59,199 nt of DNA from Cytophagales bacterium (GTDB lineage Bacteria; Bacteroidota; Bacteroidia; Cytophagales; Spirosomataceae). Numbering within the stretch: the stretch's first letter is position 1; every line of letters starts with the position of its first letter. Made by a program: the position numbers and the translations under genes. The DNA is taken from the NCBI GenBank assembly GCA_013298125.1, contig JAAFJP010000035.1, forward strand, positions 1 through 59,199. Direction: 5' to 3'. Below the pieces are notes generated by a model that saw only the letters and a list, made by a program, of their open reading frames with translations, was not told the origin of the DNA and made no database searches. Below are positions 52,486 to 59,199 of this stretch, piece after piece.

Positions 52486-52521
52486 GCCTGAACGAGACCC
52501 CCATCACGTTCGGGCTTTTTT
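52486..52521 (+). terminator. Hexaloop hairpin upstream of the porin, terminator-like on the plus strand
   Basis: GCCTGAACG-A-GA-CCCCCA-TC-A-CGTTCGGGC then TTTTTTG. The G-U pair at T52489/G52512 forms only on the plus strand. In porin sense the loop is TGGGGG, 62 bases before the ATG. A plus-strand -7 element TACTTTTG at 52436-52443 could start a ~70-nt RNA ending here. Confidence 0.6.
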
Positions 52522-52551
52522 GTGTGTGTTAGTGGTGATTTTTTTGTTTTT

Positions 52552-52753
52552 AATTAATTTTCAATGTCCAATTTCCAATGTAAAATGTTCAAGTGTTTGA
52601 CTCAGATTAACATTATGAACTTGATTGGAACTTCCCGAAAGTAGAAAAAACTTTCGGGAAGTAAATTCGGTGTTTTATACTTCTCGAAAGTTCCTTACCC
52701 GCAGTGGAGCTGTTTCGAGAAGTTCTTTCAGAGAATTGAACATTGAAAATTAA
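52552..52753. repeat. Nested repeat in the narK-porin gap, with double-hairpin copy 2
   Basis: Outer arms TTTTCAATGTCCAATTTCC and TTGAACATTGAAAATTAATT; inside lies copy 2 of the double-hairpin element (52629-52740), with ACTTCCCGAAAGT / ACTTTCGGGAAGT intact and the second hairpin altered by a short insertion. The outer arms resemble 58207-58297. The rest of the 52437-52768 gap holds the hexaloop hairpin. Confidence 0.7.
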
Positions 52754-52768
52754 TTATTAAAACTTTCA

Positions 52769-54064
52769 TTAAGCTACCTCCAATGCTCCCTTCGTCTCAA
52801 CCAAAACCTTCTTATCAAACTTAATCAAAGCTGTCAATGCTCCAACTGCCGCTACCGCCAAGCCAATGTAAAGGAAGGCTTGTGCGTAAGAAATCGTTTC
52901 AGATTTGAAAAGAAAACCAGCCAAAACGCCCCCTAAATTTCCTCCTGCACCCACGATTCCAGCAACTGAGCCTACGTTTTTAGTATCTACGAAAGGTACG
53001 ATGGCGTACGTTGCACCGTTTGCCATTTTCAAGAACATGGCAAAACCTAACATTGCAACCACTGCCATTGTCAATGAACCTGTTTGGGCAAAAAGAGCGA
53101 TTCCAATGCCTTCCATGATTAAGAAAGCTGCCAATAACCAGCCTTTGCCTCTCATGCCGTAAGAATTACCAATTTTATCCGCCACAATTCCACCAATGGC
53201 ACGAGCAAAGAGATTCATGAATCCAAAAAGTCCCGCTAAAAGTCCAGCCGTTTTGAGGTCGCAAGAGAAGTTTTCAGAGAAATACAATGCCGCTACGTTG
53301 TCAAAAGTGATTTCAATTCCGAAACACGCCCCGTACGCCAAAAACAAAATCCAAGTACGATAATCTGATGCTGCCGAAAGGAAAGAGCCTTTTGCTTGTG
53401 GTGTATTACTTCTATCTATTTCTGAATAATTACCTTCTGGCGTATCTTTTGTGAATTTATAATAAACAAAAGCCATGACCAACAACATTGCCCCAGGAAT
53501 AATCATGGCATAACGCCAAGCCTCTGGTTTTGAGTAACCTAAGCCTACAAAAGCTGCCAAAACCAAAGGCATCAACATATTGGTGATACCTCCGCCAAGG
53601 TTTCCCCAACCGCCTGCAACGGCGTTTGCTGTGCCTTTGATTTTGGGAGCGAACATGGCGGATGTGTGATATTGTGTGATGACGAAAGATGCTCCAATTA
53701 CGCCAATGGCTAATCTGAACAATAAAAAACTCTCGTAACTGTGTGCTAATCCAATAGTCATTACTGGAATTGAACCAATGACTAAAAGTCCTGTGTAAGC
53801 TAATCTTGGTCCAATAGTATCGCAAAGACGACCAATTACTAAACGAGCAAAAATCGTTGCCGAAACTGAGGCGATGATAATATTTCCAATTTGTCCTTTC
53901 GTTAATCCTAAATCATCTTTTACAATTTTCATTAAAGGTGCAATCCCGAACCATCCAAAGAAACAGAAGAAAAAGGTAATCCAAGTAATGTGGAAAGTCT
54001 GCATTTGAATGCCTTTCCAAGAGAAAATTTTAAGCGAATCTAAGGGTTTGTTTAACGTATTCAT
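52769..54064 (-). CDS. narK: Nitrate/nitrite MFS transporter
   Basis: 431 residues, 12 transmembrane spans. The nitrate signatures of the NNP family are VAGGWGNLGGGITNML and GIVGAGGNLGGVLAGF. Also seen are the first-loop DDLGLTKGQIGN and RLCDTIGPR. It imports nitrate or exchanges nitrate and nitrite at the inner membrane, in parallel with the ABC transporter. First gene of a block cobA-narK-porin-nrt on the minus strand. Confidence 0.93.
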   Translation of the reverse strand: MNTLNKPLDSLKIFSWKGIQMQTFHITWITFFFCFFGWFGIAPLMKIVKDDLGLTKGQIGNIIIASVSATIFARLVIGRLCDTIGPRLAYTGLLVIGSIPVMTIGLAHSYESFLLFRLAIGVIGASFVITQYHTSAMFAPKIKGTANAVAGGWGNLGGGITNMLMPLVLAAFVGLGYSKPEAWRYAMIIPGAMLLVMAFVYYKFTKDTPEGNYSEIDRSNTPQAKGSFLSAASDYRTWILFLAYGACFGIEITFDNVAALYFSENFSCDLKTAGLLAGLFGFMNLFARAIGGIVADKIGNSYGMRGKGWLLAAFLIMEGIGIALFAQTGSLTMAVVAMLGFAMFLKMANGATYAIVPFVDTKNVGSVAGIVGAGGNLGGVLAGFLFKSETISYAQAFLYIGLAVAAVGALTALIKFDKKVLVETKGALEVA

Positions 54065-54096
54065 GATTGTTTTTGATTGCTAAATATCTGATTTTC

Positions 54097-54113
54097 AAAT
54101 ATTTAGTATTAAT
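54097..54113. promoter_or_regulatory. Shared AT-rich palindrome upstream of narK
   Basis: AAATATTTAGTATTAAT, differing by one base from the sequence at 54995-55011 before cobA. The related palindrome form is AATACTTAGTATT. Candidate co-regulation site or promoter element. Confidence 0.35.
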
Positions 54114-54119
54114 ATATCT

Positions 54120-54135
54120 TCTCGCCCCCACGAGA
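54120..54135. repeat. Hexaloop hairpin upstream of narK
   Basis: TCTCG-CCCCCA-CGAGA on the plus strand (TGGGGG loop in narK sense), 56 bases before the start codon. A second, unrelated hairpin TTCAACTTGCGTTGAA lies at about 54143-54158. Confidence 0.65.
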
Positions 54136-54190
54136 GACATTTTTCAACTTGCGTTGAAGGGAAAACTTTTTAGTTCTGGGTACTGAGTTC

Positions 54191-54958
54191 TTAGTTAAGT
54201 TGCATTTGGTCTTTCAACTCAGAACTCAGAACTCCAAACTCAGAACTTAAAGAAACCACCTCCCCAATTACAATAACCGCTGGGTTGGTTATATTTTCTG
54301 AAACTGATTTTTCTATAATTGTTGAAACTGTACCTACTACCGATTTCACGTTTTTGCGAGTACCGTTTTGAATAATTGCCATCGGCATTTCTGATTTTTC
54401 GTTTGATTTAAATATCTCACAAATCTCAGCTAACTTGCTCATTCCCATCAAGATAACTATCGTGGCGGATGACTGAGCGGCTAATTCGATATCTTTTGAA
54501 ATTTCACCTTTCTTGGTTGTGCCAGTGATTACCCAAAAACTTTCTGCAAAACCTCTACTCGTTACGGGTATGCCTACGGAGGCGGGTGCGGCGATGGCAG
54601 ATGTCACGCCAGAGACTACTTCGCATTCAATATTAAAATTCTTGGCGTATTCTATTTCTTCAAAACCTCTTCCGAATACGAATGGGTCGCCACCTTTTAG
54701 TCTTACCACGTGTCCGTATTCCAGAGCTAAATAGACAATTTTTTGATTTATTTCTTCTTGGGTGTAAACATATTTACCAAGACGCTTTCCAACATATATT
54801 CTTAAAGCATCAGGATGAGCATATTCCAAAAGCTCTTGATTGGCGAGTGCATCATATAAAATCACATCCGCAGACTTGATGGCTCTGATTCCTTTTAAGG
54901 TTATCAGTTCAATATCTCCTGGACCAGCACCAATTAAAGTTAATCTTGGAATATTCAT
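54191..54958 (-). CDS. cobA: Uroporphyrinogen-III C-methyltransferase
   Basis: 255 residues. SUMT signatures: LIGAGPGDIELITLKGIRAIKSADVILYDAL, VRLKGGDPFVFGRGFEE, and VVSGVTSAIAAPASVGIPVTSRG. It makes precorrin-2 from uroporphyrinogen III and SAM for siroheme, the NirB cofactor. The dehydrogenase/chelatase step (CysG N-terminal domain) is not fused and not nearby. Divergent from nirB across a 595-bp spacer. Confidence 0.94.
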   Translation of the reverse strand: MNIPRLTLIGAGPGDIELITLKGIRAIKSADVILYDALANQELLEYAHPDALRIYVGKRLGKYVYTQEEINQKIVYLALEYGHVVRLKGGDPFVFGRGFEEIEYAKNFNIECEVVSGVTSAIAAPASVGIPVTSRGFAESFWVITGTTKKGEISKDIELAAQSSATIVILMGMSKLAEICEIFKSNEKSEMPMAIIQNGTRKNVKSVVGTVSTIIEKSVSENITNPAVIVIGEVVSLSSEFGVLSSELKDQMQLN

Positions 54959-54994
54959 ATTATAAGCTATTATACTCTATTTTTGGTTAATCGT

Positions 54995-55011
54995 AAATAC
55001 TTAGTATTAAT
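54995..55011. promoter_or_regulatory. Shared AT-rich palindrome upstream of cobA
   Basis: AAATACTTAGTATTAAT; the core AATACT-T-AGTATT is a perfect palindrome. Matches 54097-54113 at 16 of 17 positions. Confidence 0.35.
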
Positions 55012-55318
55012 TCTGACACAAATATTGTCTAAAAATGTTAAAAACCAAAATATAAGTTAAAAAATTAACTATATTTTTAAATTTATTTGTAAAATATGAA
55101 TTTTTAAGTTTAAATTTGAACTGTAAATAAAGGAAGAAATGAAAATTTATCAAAAACAGGTTATTGATTTAGTACAATTATTGAATTATTAAATTTTATC
55201 TTGAAATAGTGATAAATGCTTAGTGAAAGAGGAGAAATGGAGTTTGGAGGAATGAAATAAGCGAAGAAATGATAGTAATAATTGAGTATTTAATATACTT
55301 GTTATTTACATGAGTTTC

Positions 55319-55476
55319 TAAGGTTGAGCTTCTCCGAAGCTATTTAACTCTATTGGTTTATTACTACAAAGGTTAAACTTCTCCGAAGTTGTGTTAAATA
55401 CCTTACTTCGGAGAAGTTTGACCTTTGTAGAAAAGTATTAAAACGAGAACGTTAGCTTCGGAGAAGCTCAACCTTA
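55319..55476. repeat. Nested palindrome in the cobA-nirB divergent region
   Basis: The outer arms (24 bp, perfect) TAAGGTTGAGCTTCTCCG... and ...CGGAGAAGCTCAACCTTA. The inner arms CTACAAAGGTTAAACTTCTC / GAGAAGTTTGACCTTTGTAG. All four arms share the unit CTTCTCCGAAG. The remaining spacer (54959-55318) is AT-rich and holds only the shared palindrome above; I see no gene in it. Confidence 0.8.
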
Positions 55477-55553
55477 AAATTTGTGTAACATTTAGAATTA
55501 TAGCTCTCAATTAAAAAAAATCAAATGTCGTTAATCAAAATTTTATATAAAAA

Positions 55554-58187
55554 ATGAAAAAAATCGTCGTCGTGGGGAACGGAATGGTTGGTTACAAGTT
55601 TTGCGAAAAACTTGTCAATAAAGACGTTTCCAAGCAATGTGAAATTATCGTATTTGGTGAGGAAATACGTCCCGCCTACGACCGTGTGCATCTTTCAGAA
55701 TATTTTGCAGGAAAAACTGCCGAAGATTTAACGATGGCACCTGCCGAATGGTACGCTGAAAATGGAATACGTCTTATTCTATCCGACCCAGTGGTCGATA
55801 TTGACCGTGAGGCAAAAACCGTTCGCTCGCATCATGGTTTAGTCGAGAGCTATGATTATTTGGTAATGGCTACGGGTTCGGGGGCTTTTGTGCCGCCCAT
55901 TCCTGGGGTTGAGAAAGATGGGGTTTTTGTGTATCGTACCATCGAAGATTTAGATTTGATGCAATCGCACGCACGCAAGGCTACCAAAGGTGCGGTGATT
56001 GGCGGAGGATTATTAGGTCTGGAAGCTGCCAAGGCACTTTTAGACTTAGGTTTGAAAGAAGTTCACGTAGTAGAATTTGCTCCAAGATTGATGCCGAGAC
56101 AAATTGATGAGGCAGGTTCGAGAGTGCTTCAAGCTAAATTAGAAACGCTTGGTTTACAGATACATTTGAATAAAAATACCCAAGAGATTATTGGTAATGG
56201 CGTAATTGAGGCAATGCAATTTGCGGATGGCTCTCGTTTGGATGTAGATATGCTCGTGATTTCGGCAGGCATCAAACCCCGTGACGAAGTGGCGAAAGTG
56301 GCAGGTTTGGAAGTGGGTACTCGTGGCGGAATTATAGTAAATGATGCCTTGCAAACTTCTGATCCGAACATTTTTGCGATTGGCGAATGTGCTTTGGCTC
56401 ATCAGATGATTTACGGTTTGGTTGCCCCAGGGTATGAAATGGCGGAGGTTGTGGCGAAACAAATAGCCCCCCCTGCCCCCAGAGGGGGAGCTTTCCAGTC
56501 CGAAATAGCCCCCCAACCCCCAGAGGGGGAGTTTGAGACTTCGACTTTCGACTCAAAATTGGAGTCTAATTCTGCGTCAAAAGCTCCCCCTCTGGGGGCG
56601 GGGGGGGCTTCTTTCCTCCCTTTTGATATGTCCACCAAACTAAAACTTATCGGTGTGGATGTAGCCAGTTTTGGAGATGCGTTTATCCAAGAGCCTAATG
56701 CTCAGACGATTGTGTTTGAAAATTCGGCAAAAGGGATTTATAAAAGAATCAATATTTCAAACGATGGTAAGTATCTATTAGGCGGAATTTTGGTAGGAGA
56801 TGCCGAGCAATACAATATGCTTTTGCAAAATACCAAGAACAAAACTTTGCTCCCACCCGACCCAGAAGATTTAATGTTGGGTTCTCGTGGAGGGGCAGAA
56901 AGTGGAGCTTCGGGTGTGATGGCATTGCCAGATGAAGCCCTGATTTGCTCTTGCGAAGCCGTTACAAAAGGAGCAATTTGTCATGAAATCGTTGAGAATA
57001 AGGTAATTACACTTGATGGTATCAAAAAATGTACAAAGGCAGGAACAGGTTGCGGCGGTTGTGTGCCAATGGTGAAGGATTTAATCAATGAAACCATGAA
57101 GTCGCAGGGTGTTTTTGTGAGAAATGTTATCTGCGAACACTTCAATTATACCCGTCAGGAATTATTTGATTTAGTAAAAATTAAAGGTTTCAGAACTTAT
57201 GACGAAGTATTGGATAACCTCGGACACGGAGACGGTTGCGAGTTATGTAAACCGCCCGTAGCGTCTATCTTAGCAAGTTTGTGGAACGAAATGATTTTGG
57301 AAAAAGGCAACGCCACAGTCCAAGATTCCAATGACCGTTTCTTAGCAAATATTCAAAAAAATGGTACTTATTCAGTCGTTCCAAGGATTCCAGGGGGAGA
57401 AATCACGCCCGAAAAATTGATTGTGATTGGACAAGTAGCTTTAAAATATAACCTCTACACTAAAATCACGGGTGGGCAACGAATAGATTTGTTCGGAGCC
57501 CATGTTGGTGATTTACCTGATATTTGGGAACAATTAGTAAACGCTGGTTTCGAGTCGGGTCATGCTTACGGAAAATCTTTGAGAACCGTAAAATCTTGCG
57601 TAGGCTCAACGTGGTGTAGATTTGGGGTGCAAGATGCGGTGAGTTTTGCCATCGAAGTTGAAGAGCGTTATCGTGGTTTGCGTTCGCCTCATAAATTGAA
57701 ATCGGCGGTTTCGGGTTGTACTCGTGAGTGTGCGGAGGCTCAATCAAAAGACTTTGGAATCATCGCCACTGAAAAAGGTTGGAACTTGTATGTATGTGGC
57801 AACGGAGGCGTGAAACCTCGCCACGCTGAATTATTGGCAACGGATATAGATTCTGTAACTTGCTTGAAATACATTGACCGTTTCTTGATGTTTTATATCA
57901 AAACGGCAGAACCATTGACTCGTACCGCACCGTGGTTAGATAAAATGGAAGGCGGTATTAATTATTTGAAATCAGTAGTAGTTGATGATGTTTTGGGCAT
58001 GGGTGAAACTTGGGATGCTGAAATGCAACTATTGGTAGAAGCCTACAAATGCGAATGGAAAGAAGTAGTAGATAATCCAGAATTACGCAAAAGATTTACA
58101 CACTTCGTAAATGCTCCAAAAGTCAAAGACCCAAATGTGAAATTTGAGCCGATGAGAGAGATGGTGAAGGCGGGAGAGTGGAAGTAG
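55554..58187 (+). CDS. nirB: Nitrite reductase large subunit
   Basis: 877 residues. FAD/NAD oxidoreductase at 1-300 (VVVGNGMVGYKF, GGGLLGLEAAKAL, FAIGECALA). A BFD-type [2Fe-2S] near 465-510 (CSCEAV...GTGCGGC), a second C-x2-C (GCELCKPP), a ferredoxin-like domain (TGGQRIDLFGAHVGDL) and the siroheme/[4Fe-4S] domain with SCVGSTWCRFG and SGCTRECAEAQ. It reduces nitrite to ammonium with NAD(P)H. Residues about 304-352 (PPAPRGGAFQSEI... to ...PPLGAGGASF) are encoded by a GC-rich palindrome and are absent from typical NirB, in which the reductase domain runs directly into DMSTKLKLIGVDVASFGD. Confidence 0.95.
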   Translation: MKKIVVVGNGMVGYKFCEKLVNKDVSKQCEIIVFGEEIRPAYDRVHLSEYFAGKTAEDLTMAPAEWYAENGIRLILSDPVVDIDREAKTVRSHHGLVESYDYLVMATGSGAFVPPIPGVEKDGVFVYRTIEDLDLMQSHARKATKGAVIGGGLLGLEAAKALLDLGLKEVHVVEFAPRLMPRQIDEAGSRVLQAKLETLGLQIHLNKNTQEIIGNGVIEAMQFADGSRLDVDMLVISAGIKPRDEVAKVAGLEVGTRGGIIVNDALQTSDPNIFAIGECALAHQMIYGLVAPGYEMAEVVAKQIAPPAPRGGAFQSEIAPQPPEGEFETSTFDSKLESNSASKAPPLGAGGASFLPFDMSTKLKLIGVDVASFGDAFIQEPNAQTIVFENSAKGIYKRINISNDGKYLLGGILVGDAEQYNMLLQNTKNKTLLPPDPEDLMLGSRGGAESGASGVMALPDEALICSCEAVTKGAICHEIVENKVITLDGIKKCTKAGTGCGGCVPMVKDLINETMKSQGVFVRNVICEHFNYTRQELFDLVKIKGFRTYDEVLDNLGHGDGCELCKPPVASILASLWNEMILEKGNATVQDSNDRFLANIQKNGTYSVVPRIPGGEITPEKLIVIGQVALKYNLYTKITGGQRIDLFGAHVGDLPDIWEQLVNAGFESGHAYGKSLRTVKSCVGSTWCRFGVQDAVSFAIEVEERYRGLRSPHKLKSAVSGCTRECAEAQSKDFGIIATEKGWNLYVCGNGGVKPRHAELLATDIDSVTCLKYIDRFLMFYIKTAEPLTRTAPWLDKMEGGINYLKSVVVDDVLGMGETWDAEMQLLVEAYKCEWKEVVDNPELRKRFTHFVNAPKVKDPNVKFEPMREMVKAGEWK
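56465..56609. repeat. Palindromic element inserted in frame in nirB
   Basis: The 30-bp arms 56465-56494 and 56580-56609 are complements with one mismatch (runs of CCCCC / GGGGG around TCTGGGGG-type cores). A further copy of the unit (ATAGCCCCCCAACCCCCAGA) lies at 56506. The insertion preserves the frame. Confidence 0.9.
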
Positions 58188-58206
58188 AGAGTTAATAGAA
58201 ATAATT

Positions 58207-58297
58207 AATTTTCAATATCCAATGCTCAATGTTCAATGTTCAAGTGACTGATTTTCAGACTTGAACATTGAACATTGAGTATTGAACATTGAAAATT
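58207..58297. repeat. Inverted repeat between nirB and nirD
   Basis: Arms of about 39 bp made of CAATGTTCAATGTTCAAG / CTTGAACATTGAACATTG units. Splits the nirBD pair by 167 bp; whether it terminates or processes the mRNA is unknown. Confidence 0.75.
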
Positions 58298-58354
58298 TTA
58301 AAATAATACAATTCAAAAATTTGAAACTGTATTGAGTTAAAATATTCAAAATCA

Positions 58355-58702
58355 ATGCTTTTAGAACAAACAATAACATGGCACTTAGCGTGCAGTACAG
58401 ATGATATTCCTGCCAACGGTGGGGCTTGTGCCTTAGTAGAGGGCGAACAAATTGCGATTTTTAATTTTGAACGTCGTGGAGAATGGTATGCTACCCAAAA
58501 CCTTTGCCCACACCGCCAGCAAATGGCACTTTCGAGAGGAATGATTGGCTCGACAGGGGCTGAGGCAGAACCAAAAGTTGCGTGTCCATTTCACAAAAAG
58601 ACATTTTCTTTGAAGTCAGGCGAGTGTATGAGTGGGGATGATTATGTGATTAAGACGTATCCTGTGAAGGTGGAGGGGAAAGAGATTTTTGTGGGTTTAT
58701 AA
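58355..58702 (+). CDS. nirD: Nitrite reductase small subunit (Rieske)
   Basis: 115 residues. Rieske [2Fe-2S] ligands in QNLCPHRQQMALSRG and VACPFHKKTFSLKSGEC, with DDYVIKTYPVKVEGKEIFVGL at the C-terminus. It is the NirD-type partner of NirB. Note the longer-than-usual loop SRGMIGSTGAEAEPK between the ligand pairs. Confidence 0.92.
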   Translation: MLLEQTITWHLACSTDDIPANGGACALVEGEQIAIFNFERRGEWYATQNLCPHRQQMALSRGMIGSTGAEAEPKVACPFHKKTFSLKSGECMSGDDYVIKTYPVKVEGKEIFVGL

Positions 58703-58708
58703 ATATGT

Positions 58709-58755
58709 TTCGAAATAAAAAATAGGGAAGTCATCTTTCGATAGACTCCCCTATG
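58709..58755 (+). terminator. Possible terminator after nirD
   Basis: ATAGGG-AAGTC and GACT-CCCCTAT pair loosely around CATCTTTCGATA. No long T-run; low confidence. Confidence 0.3.
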
Positions 58756-58776
58756 ATTTGGAGGTTAAAATTTTGT

Positions 58777-58801
58777 CCGATTTTGGAAAATCGGGGTACA
58801 G
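58777..58801 (+). repeat. 25-nt REP copy with GGTACAG tail
   Basis: CCGATTT / AAATCGG arms, TGGA loop, GGTACAG tail, ending 3 bases from the stop codon of the next gene. Same layout as 7852 and 14080 with a third stem sequence. Confidence 0.6.
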
Positions 58802-58804
58802 TCT

Positions 58805-59199
58805 CTAACGAATCGCAACGATAATATCACGATTTATAATTTGATTTGTTTTGATTTCAAATGACTTAGAATCAACTACATCAACGTTTGAAGTAACCAC
58901 TTCGATGGTGTATTTTCCATCCGACAAATTAGAAAAATCAAATGTTTTGGCAAATTTGAGTTCCTTTGGACTCACATATTCACGGTGGATTTCGTTTTTA
59001 TCAGCATCCAAAATTACAACTGATACTTTTTTGCCCGAATTTTCAATCCAAACATTGAAATTCAATGACTTACTTACCTGAGCAATTTTTGTTTTGATAG
59101 ATGCCGAAGCTCCATCATTTGTATTGTTAGCTAATGAAGATAAATTCGATGTGCAAACCATAGCAACGGCTACGATAAATGCTTTTACTGTGTTCTTTT
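58805..59199 (-). CDS. Secreted protein with an Ig-like beta domain (5' partial)
   Basis: The frame is open to the window edge. Reading inward it gives KNTVKAFIVAVAMVCTSNLSSLA, a signal peptide whose Met must lie just outside. The mature part (about 100 residues) has beta-strand character: SLNFNVWIENSGKKVSVVILDADKNEIHREYVSPKELKF and FDFSNLSDGKYTIEVVTSN, like small secreted Ig/DUF3244-type domains. Function unknown. An internal ATG at 59161 is not the true start. Confidence 0.6.
   Translation of the reverse strand, partial: KNTVKAFIVAVAMVCTSNLSSLANNTNDGASASIKTKIAQVSKSLNFNVWIENSGKKVSVVILDADKNEIHREYVSPKELKFAKTFDFSNLSDGKYTIEVVTSNVDVVDSKSFEIKTNQIINRDIIVAIR

Noticed and set aside
47137-54135. ANTAR (NasR/AmiR) antiterminator targets for the hexaloop hairpins
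   Set aside because: ANTAR sites are tandem hairpins with A at loop position 1 and G at 4; here loops are CCSCCA or TGGSGG, mostly single, and no ANTAR protein is in the window.
50719-54135. NarL heptamer pairs (TACYYMT) as explanation for the CCCCCA sites
   Set aside because: Sites do not match 7-2-7 arrangement; flanks differ but remain self-complementary, which suggests RNA hairpins.

Overview
This is chromosomal DNA from a member of the Bacteroidota, most likely order Cytophagales. The evidence is AT-rich sequence, promoters of the TAnnTTTG type, no Shine-Dalgarno-dependent starts, many lipoprotein signal peptides, and typical families (GyrI-domain AraC regulator, DUF349, DUF1800, GH29 fucosidase, alginate-export porin, LptC lipoprotein, MopB/NirB-like fused nitrate reductase). 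I see no prophage, insertion sequence with a recognisable transposase, or CRISPR array. The accessory flavour comes from many palindromic repeat elements, toxin-antitoxin remnants and small nuclease-like genes.

Layout. 1-5458: a partial secreted agmatine-deiminase-family lipoprotein, an AraC regulator, Mrp ATPase, a TonB C-terminal protein, a short SWIM protein and an Rpn-like nuclease. 5483-12544 (minus): the tryptophan operon in the order leader peptide/attenuator, tRNA-Trp, trpE, trpG, trpD, trpC, trpF, hicB-like, hicA-like, trpB; trpA is absent. 12559-34000: housekeeping and envelope genes (purB, histidine kinase, prfA, lipoproteins, esterase, PBP4-type peptidase, PaaE-like reductase, TSUP permease, coaX, FadL-like porin, lptC, cytochrome c, MerC, DUF1800, DUF349, beta-CASP nuclease, acyl-CoA dehydrogenase, fucosidase). 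34086-40968: a sigma-54 response regulator, two sensor kinases, an orphan antitoxin-like fragment, a Uma2 nuclease and AlkB hydroxylase.

41188-58702 is a complete nitrate/nitrite assimilation island. It has a NarL-like regulator and NarX-like sensor, a nitrate reductase fused to an FAD/NAD and BFD [2Fe-2S] reductase module, an NrtABD-type ABC transporter, an alginate-export-type porin, NarK, the siroheme methyltransferase CobA, and the divergent nirB and nirD. Nitrate would cross the outer membrane through the porin and the inner membrane through NrtABD or NarK. It would then be reduced to nitrite by the fused NasA and to ammonium by siroheme NirBD.

The two strongest regulatory signals are RNA-based. 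The trp operon has a classical leader-peptide attenuator (three tandem Trp codons, competing helices, terminator), and a tRNA-Trp gene starts four bases after the terminator T-run, so it appears to be controlled by the same attenuator. In the nitrate island, seven hairpins share a hexanucleotide loop CCSCCA (TGGSGG on the other strand). They lie just upstream of nasA, nrtA, the porin and narK. Three of them sit in what looks like a plus-strand small RNA with its own promoter and terminator. In addition, GC-rich palindromic elements are inserted in frame inside both nitrate-reducing enzymes (nasA and nirB).
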